Shown here: positions 62,601 to 64,000 of the stretch, in pieces
How the letters are laid out: every line of letters starts with the position of its first letter
Position numbering within the stretch: position 1 is the first letter of the stretch
Made by a program: the position numbers and the translations under genes
Assembly: GCF_000972845.2 (NCBI RefSeq)
Contig: NC_040021.1
Location: 8,971,291 to 9,035,290, forward strand
Source: Larimichthys crocea
Lineage: Eukaryota; Chordata; Actinopteri; Sciaenidae
Direction of reading: 5' to 3'
DNA: 64,000 nt
Notes under the pieces: model-generated
Told to the model about the DNA's origin: nothing
The model's input: the letters and a program-made list of their open reading frames with translations, nothing else
Database searches by the model: none

Positions 62601-63669
62601 TAAAAAAGTAAGTCACCACTCTCAGGTATTTATGCAAAGGAATTTAAATTAAATGGAAATGTGCCTCACCTCACCTCCCCTCCGCCTCTCCTCTCTCCGT
62701 TCTAGTTTTAATGGCTGTGTGGAGGGTATAAAAGACTGGCTGAAGCAGATGGATCTCAGCCTCAAGAGTGAGCCTGTTCTTGGGGCAGAGAGCCAGCAAG
62801 GAGCCACAGACACCACAGAAGAGCTGGAGAAGATGGAAAACCTCCATAAGGAACTGCTTGCAAAGAGGTTTGTATATGTGGGTGTGTGAGGCCATATGTT
62901 ACATGTTACGTGGGCTGTTAAATATGCTAAACAATAACATATTATTGTCTTATATAAGGGACTCCATCGAGCGTCTCTGCCAGGAGGCCCAGTCTCTGTC
63001 TGAAACAGGCCGTGGGTCAGGAGGAGAGGTCAGAGTGACCGGCCAGCTCCAGATGGAGCACCAGGCCCTGCTGAAGGCAGCCAGGGAGAGACTGCGAGGC
63101 TGCCAAGAGAGCCAGGCCTTTGGAGAGACCCTCCAAGGGGTTTGGGCCTGGCTGGAGGAGATCCAGGAGAGGCTGGGTACAGTAGACAGCACCATGGGGA
63201 CCAAAGAGCAGTTGGAACAGAGACTGGAAACTGTGCAGGTGAGAGCATGTTTGGCTTGTAGACTATACATATCTGTAATTTACATTAAATATTATATACA
63301 ATAAAATGCATGAAGTGTTGTTGGACTCTTTAAAAACGCACATTTGTATTGTTTTTTTATAAATCACTTTACTTTAATCAAGCTTTTTATCATCTACTGT
63401 TCTGAACACAAGAGGGGGCTGTTTGCTTGAGAAAGTATTCATCCAACCTCCTGATGTCTAAATCCAGGTTGCTCTGACCCCACTCTGTTTGCACAGGACA
63501 TCCTGCTTTTGAAGGGGGAGGGTGAGGTCAAGCTGAATATGGCGATGGGTAAGGGTGAGTTGGCCCTGCGGAGCTATGGAGCCACCGGACAGGAAGTGGT
63601 CCGCTCTCAGCTACAGGAAGTGGAGGATGCGTGGGCCACACTGCTTGTGACGGCCATGAGCTGCCACAG
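16894..63669 (+). CDS. SYNE1: SYNE1 (nesprin-1), N-terminal third; continues past the right edge
   Basis: Fifty-two exons join in phase without a stop to 8,228 coding bases (2,742 codons plus 2 bases). They match human nesprin-1 in order from MATSRG…RDIANVMQ to [20 protein letters not shown]. Architecture: two calponin-homology domains (about residues 27-141 and 184-290), a Ser/Thr-rich linker between them, then about 22 spectrin-like repeats of three helices with recurrent tryptophans. The KASH membrane anchor lies in exons outside the window. Nesprin-1 binds actin through the CH pair and, through KASH, SUN proteins in the nuclear envelope (LINC complex); it positions nuclei in muscle and neurons. 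Isoforms are many. Teleosts can carry two co-orthologues (syne1a/b) and I cannot tell which this is. All introns are GT-AG apart from one apparent GC-AG after 56370. Exon coordinates are given in the block entries below. Confidence 0.97.
20191..20220. repeat. (AG)n microsatellite
   Basis: Fifteen uninterrupted AG units preceded by a G6 run, in SYNE1 intron 1. Confidence 0.95.
22629..22648. repeat. (CA)n microsatellite
   Basis: About ten CA units in SYNE1 intron 1, followed by a further short CA run. Confidence 0.95.
24301..24316 (+). promoter_or_regulatory. Strong CTCF-like site in SYNE1 intron 1
   Basis: CCACTAGGTGGCGCTG matches the vertebrate CTCF core very closely. It lies between the canonical first exon (16894) and the candidate alternative first exon (27857). 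Occupancy is not shown by sequence. Confidence 0.45.
24772..24799. repeat. (GT)n microsatellite
   Basis: About 14 uninterrupted GT units. Confidence 0.95.
25136..25600 (-). mobile_element. Candidate poly(A)-tailed retroposed sequence
   Basis: A T10 run at about 25139-25148, followed at 25157-25162 by TTTATT, reads on the - strand as AATAAA followed closely by a poly(A) tail, the 3' end of a retroposed RNA. The body above it is AT-rich and non-coding, and I cannot name the source. Target-site duplications were not found, so the upper limit is arbitrary. Confidence 0.3.
26272..26298. repeat. (TG)n microsatellite
   Basis: About 13 TG units in SYNE1 intron 1. Confidence 0.95.
27278..27287 (-). 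promoter_or_regulatory. Inverted CCAAT box of a candidate internal SYNE1 promoter
   Basis: CTGATTGGCT is a good NF-Y site in inverted orientation, preceded by TGACATCA and CATTCC motifs at 27253-27268, about 570 bp before the candidate alternative ATG exon. From 27330 to 27425 follow GA microsatellites. No TATA box. It supports, but does not prove, a second promoter. Confidence 0.35.
27332..27424. repeat. (GA)n-rich tracts
   Basis: Two GA microsatellites (about 27334-27354 and 27402-27422) joined by purine-rich sequence, probably within the 5' UTR or promoter of the alternative first exon. Confidence 0.85.
27857..28001 (+). CDS. SYNE1: Candidate alternative SYNE1 first exon (exon 1b)
   Basis: An open frame bounded by a TGA immediately upstream (27854-27856) holds ATGs at 27857 and 27917. 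The second has the better context (A at -3, G at +4) and reads [20 protein letters not shown] then TGFYHYLR. The frame ends at a strong donor, G|GTAAGT, in phase 1, exactly the phase needed to join exon 2 at 30302 (…[12 protein letters not shown]…). It could therefore replace exon 1 and give a nesprin-1 with a different N-terminus before the CH domains. A CCAAT box lies upstream. I do not recognise the peptide. It could be a chance ORF with a good donor; transcript data would decide. Confidence 0.5.
28002..30301. other. SYNE1 intron between exon 1b and exon 2
   Basis: About 2.3 kb. It contains GT tracts at 28079-28096 and 28303-28320, a CA tract at 29180-29196 and, at 28990-29100, an AT-rich stretch with CCAAT and forkhead-like words that could be a regulatory element. 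No exon seen. Confidence 0.5.
30302..30363 (+). CDS. SYNE1: SYNE1 exon 2 (start of CH1)
   Basis: Two bases complete an Asp codon, then 20 codons read [20 protein letters not shown], nearly identical to human nesprin-1. This is the first helix of calponin-homology domain 1, part of the actin-binding surface. The acceptor is TTTACAG and the donor AAG|GTAAGA, phase 0. Confidence 0.97.
31616..31790. repeat. Dispersed fish repeat, copy 1
   Basis: Contains the words TTTTGTACCAGGCTGTAAAC, ATGTTTATTTCTGCTGTGAA and, further on, GGAACTGCAGTTTTAGGCAC, which I recognise as part of a repeat widespread in teleost genomes. Its first 60 bases recur at 33794-33856. Class unknown; no coding. Confidence 0.6.
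33425..33650. repeat. Interspersed fish repeat with two half-units
   Basis: Two related units, about 33455-33560 and 33580-33650, share the pattern TTG(G)ATG(G)ATTGC(C/T)(A/G)TGAAA, with ACAGACATTCATGG and CCTGACTTTTC in the first. This is a familiar high-copy teleost non-coding repeat, probably MITE- or SINE-derived. Confidence 0.55.
33794..33856. repeat. Dispersed fish repeat, copy 2 (short)
   Basis: Direct repeat of the first 60 bases of the element at 31616 with only a few differences; truncated after CTGCTGTGAAG. Confidence 0.8.
35833..39053 (+). CDS. SYNE1: SYNE1 exons 3-6 (rest of CH1)
   Basis: Exons: 35833-35928 ([20 protein letters not shown]), 36594-36677 ([17 protein letters not shown]…), 38676-38696 (microexon), 38961-39053 ([19 protein letters not shown]…, ending TIILYFQ). 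All four boundaries are phase 0. Together with exon 2 they form CH domain 1, residues about 27-141 with the microexon. The [11 protein letters not shown] segment and the hydrophobic core of the last helix are conserved. The introns (35929-36593, 36678-38675, 38697-38960) hold a CA microsatellite at 36219-36264 and a TC tract at 38601-38648, otherwise nothing recognised. Confidence 0.96.
36219..36264. repeat. (AC)n microsatellite
   Basis: Interrupted AC run of about 46 bp in SYNE1 intron 3. Confidence 0.95.
38601..38648. repeat. (TC)n microsatellite upstream of the SYNE1 microexon
   Basis: Forty-eight bases of TC broken once by GC (38629-38630), ending 27 bases before the microexon at 38676. 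In the transcript it is a long CU tract of the kind bound by PTBP proteins. Confidence 0.95.
38676..38696 (+). CDS. SYNE1: SYNE1 21-nt microexon inside CH1
   Basis: TTCAG|21 nt|GTTAGT encodes SAYRGSP in phase 0 on both sides, so inclusion or skipping keeps the frame. Human SYNE1 isoforms include SMYRGSP at exactly this junction, between the FLEGRK and IKLVNINS segments. The exon inserts seven residues in a CH1 loop before the last helices and may tune actin binding. Confidence 0.9.
39054..40375. other. SYNE1 intron 6
   Basis: About 1.3 kb of AT-rich intron; I see no exon, repeat family or regulatory signal that I can support. Confidence 0.5.
40376..41484 (+). CDS. SYNE1: SYNE1 exons 7-9 (linker and CH2)
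   Basis: Exons: 40376-40557, 40660-40856, 41369-41484. Exon 7 carries the Ser/Thr-rich inter-CH linker ([19 protein letters not shown], then [10 protein letters not shown]) and the first CH2 helix ([13 protein letters not shown]). Exon 8 has [20 protein letters not shown] and [19 protein letters not shown]. Exon 9 has [20 protein letters not shown], the end of CH2, then an acidic tail. The CH2 core is nearly identical to human. The basic linker KRKPLPP may be a phospho- or proline-binding segment; that is inference. Introns: 40558-40659 and 40857-41368. Confidence 0.96.
41996..42034 (+). CDS. SYNE1: SYNE1 exon 10, 13-codon linker exon
   Basis: TACAG|39 nt|GTAGGT encodes [13 protein letters not shown], phase 0 both sides. 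It lies between the CH2 tail and the first spectrin repeat, where human has a different 16-residue segment (ILPGFPSFANSV…). Because it is frame-neutral it may be a cassette exon. Sequence support is its position, phase and splice sites; the peptide itself is not conserved with human. Confidence 0.7.
42035..43336. other. SYNE1 intron 10
   Basis: About 1.3 kb; contains a CTCF-like word on the - strand at 42368-42380 (AGCGCTAGGTGGC) and a long pyrimidine-rich run at 43095-43330 before exon 11. The 149-codon frame over this run is low-complexity and was rejected. Confidence 0.45.
43337..45302 (+). CDS. SYNE1: SYNE1 exons 11-16 (first spectrin-like repeats)
   Basis: Exons: 43337-43444, 43875-44012, 44273-44437, 44584-44696, 44808-44976, 45206-45302 (residues about 320-582). 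Landmarks matching human: [67 protein letters not shown]. Spectrin-type heptads and tryptophans mark the helices. A (GT)n tract lies directly after the exon 11 donor (43449-43466). Confidence 0.95.
43449..43466. repeat. (GT)n tract at the SYNE1 exon 11 donor
   Basis: Nine GT units starting four bases after the exon/intron junction CAG|GTTA. Confidence 0.9.
45303..46961. other. SYNE1 intron 16
   Basis: About 1.66 kb. A strong acceptor-like site (T-run then GCAG at 45842-45845) has no donor of matching phase after it and I did not call an exon. Nothing else recognised. Confidence 0.5.
46962..50806 (+). CDS. SYNE1: SYNE1 exons 17-26 (spectrin-like repeats)
   Basis: Exons: 46962-47167, 47638-47802, 47945-48097, 48483-48626, 48782-48958, 49056-49214, 49456-49620, 49889-50023, 50318-50479, 50598-50806 (residues about 583-1140). 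Highly conserved landmarks: [91 protein letters not shown]. These follow human nesprin-1 residue for residue in places, suggesting strong constraint near residues 600-700 and 985-1010. Introns over 300 bp (47168-47637, 48098-48482, and others shorter) show no extra exon. Confidence 0.95.
50893..54827 (+). CDS. SYNE1: SYNE1 exons 27-36 (spectrin-like repeats)
   Basis: Exons: 50893-51001, 51102-51266, 51339-51506, 51952-52116, 52653-52793, 52888-53048, 53200-53356, 54094-54321, 54417-54515, 54640-54827 (residues about 1141-1667). Landmarks: [76 protein letters not shown]. Acceptors of exons 28 and 31 end in unusual but valid CAAG. Intron 51507-51951 holds nothing recognised, 52117-52652 nothing recognised, and 53357-54093 a LINE-tail-like word (CCCCAAGGGGAAATT, about 53673-53687). 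Confidence 0.95.
54828..55956. other. SYNE1 intron 36
   Basis: About 1.1 kb of AT-rich intron with no exon or named repeat seen. Confidence 0.5.
55957..58338 (+). CDS. SYNE1: SYNE1 exons 37-42, including a 656-bp exon and a GC donor
   Basis: Exons: 55957-56080, 56204-56370, 56476-56629, 56769-57424, 57801-57980, 58185-58338 (residues about 1668-2146). Exon 38 ends CAC AG and the intron begins GCAACT; using GC keeps the frame into exon 39 (AG|G CTT GAA CTG), whereas the nearest GT (56396) would bring a stop. Exon 40 is the longest in the window, 218 codons, spanning two spectrin repeats with QRTSCR-like ([10 protein letters not shown]) and [10 protein letters not shown] landmarks. Intron 57425-57800 shows nothing recognised. 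Confidence 0.92.
58857..63669 (+). CDS. SYNE1: SYNE1 exons 43-52 (spectrin-like repeats, up to the window edge)
   Basis: Exons: 58857-59015, 59581-59763, 59884-59985, 60232-60435, 61056-61263, 61942-62054, 62402-62607, 62706-62867, 62959-63238, 63497-63669 (residues about 2147-2742). Landmarks: [58 protein letters not shown]. The last exon ends in phase 2 at AG|GTAGAC, so the gene continues to the right. Exon 51 follows a poor acceptor tract (TATATAAG). Introns 58339-58856, 59016-59580, 60436-61055 and 61264-61941 show microsatellites only; 63670-64000 is intron with a CA run near 63865. Confidence 0.95.
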
Positions 63670-64000
63670 GTAGACTGCTCACCTTGGTCCATCACCTGGA
63701 TTATCATCTGATGGTTTATATTATAATGATTTTAACTTTATATTCTGTCATCATTTCATTGTTTAATTGAGTTTACAGAAACTGGATAACTTAACTTAAA
63801 ATATCGTTCAACCATGTCTGATTTTTGATTTTTGATTTTTTTTTTAATGTACCATTGAAACAAACACACACACAACCCTTAACAAACACACACACAACGT
63901 TTTAGAGGCCACTTGCCTGTGTGCCAAAAAATCCTCTCTCTTGGGAGCAGATTATTTTCACTGTGATAGATTGATGTCTCAGTGCCATTAATTACCATTA

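Overview
This is vertebrate nuclear DNA, almost certainly from a ray-finned (teleost) fish and probably a compact percomorph-type genome. The genes are split into many short exons with GT-AG introns mostly of 100 bp to 2 kb, CA/GT/TC microsatellites are frequent, and several dispersed repeats typical of teleosts are present. Species was not determined. I rebuilt gene models by hand from splice sites, reading-frame phase and remembered similarity to the human proteins; no alignment was run.

Layout. (1) 1-96, + strand: the last codons of an unidentified gene entering from the left, convergent with the next gene. (2) About 600-7,400, - strand: complete SERAC1, 17 exons, 659 codons plus stop, a mitochondria/ER-contact lipase-like protein. 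(3) 7,460-9,150: intergenic, with degraded LINE and DNA-transposon pieces. (4) About 9,490-11,828, - strand: complete MYCT1, 2 coding exons, 200 aa, a small single-pass membrane protein. A 0.66-0.82 kb segment covering the MYCT1 3' UTR and 3' end is duplicated in direct orientation inside SERAC1 intron 1. (5) 11,829-16,893: divergent intergenic region between MYCT1 and SYNE1. (6) 16,894 to the right edge, + strand: the 5' third of SYNE1 (nesprin-1). I placed 52 exons in phase (about 2,742 codons) covering both calponin-homology domains and roughly 22 spectrin-like repeats; the gene continues beyond the window. A second candidate first exon lies at 27,857-28,001.

The genes are not an operon. 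SERAC1 acts in phospholipid handling at the ER-mitochondrion contact, MYCT1 is an endothelium-associated membrane protein, and nesprin-1 anchors actin to the nuclear envelope. MYCT1 and SYNE1 are also neighbours in human 6q25; SERAC1 lies on the same arm but several megabases away.

Most interesting points: a conserved frame-neutral 21-nt microexon in the SYNE1 actin-binding domain with a (TC)n microsatellite just upstream of its acceptor; the candidate alternative SYNE1 first exon; an apparent GC-AG intron in SYNE1; and the MYCT1 3'-end duplication that places a sense-strand poly(A) signal in SERAC1 intron 1. I saw no tRNA or rRNA gene, no CRISPR array and no intact mobile element.
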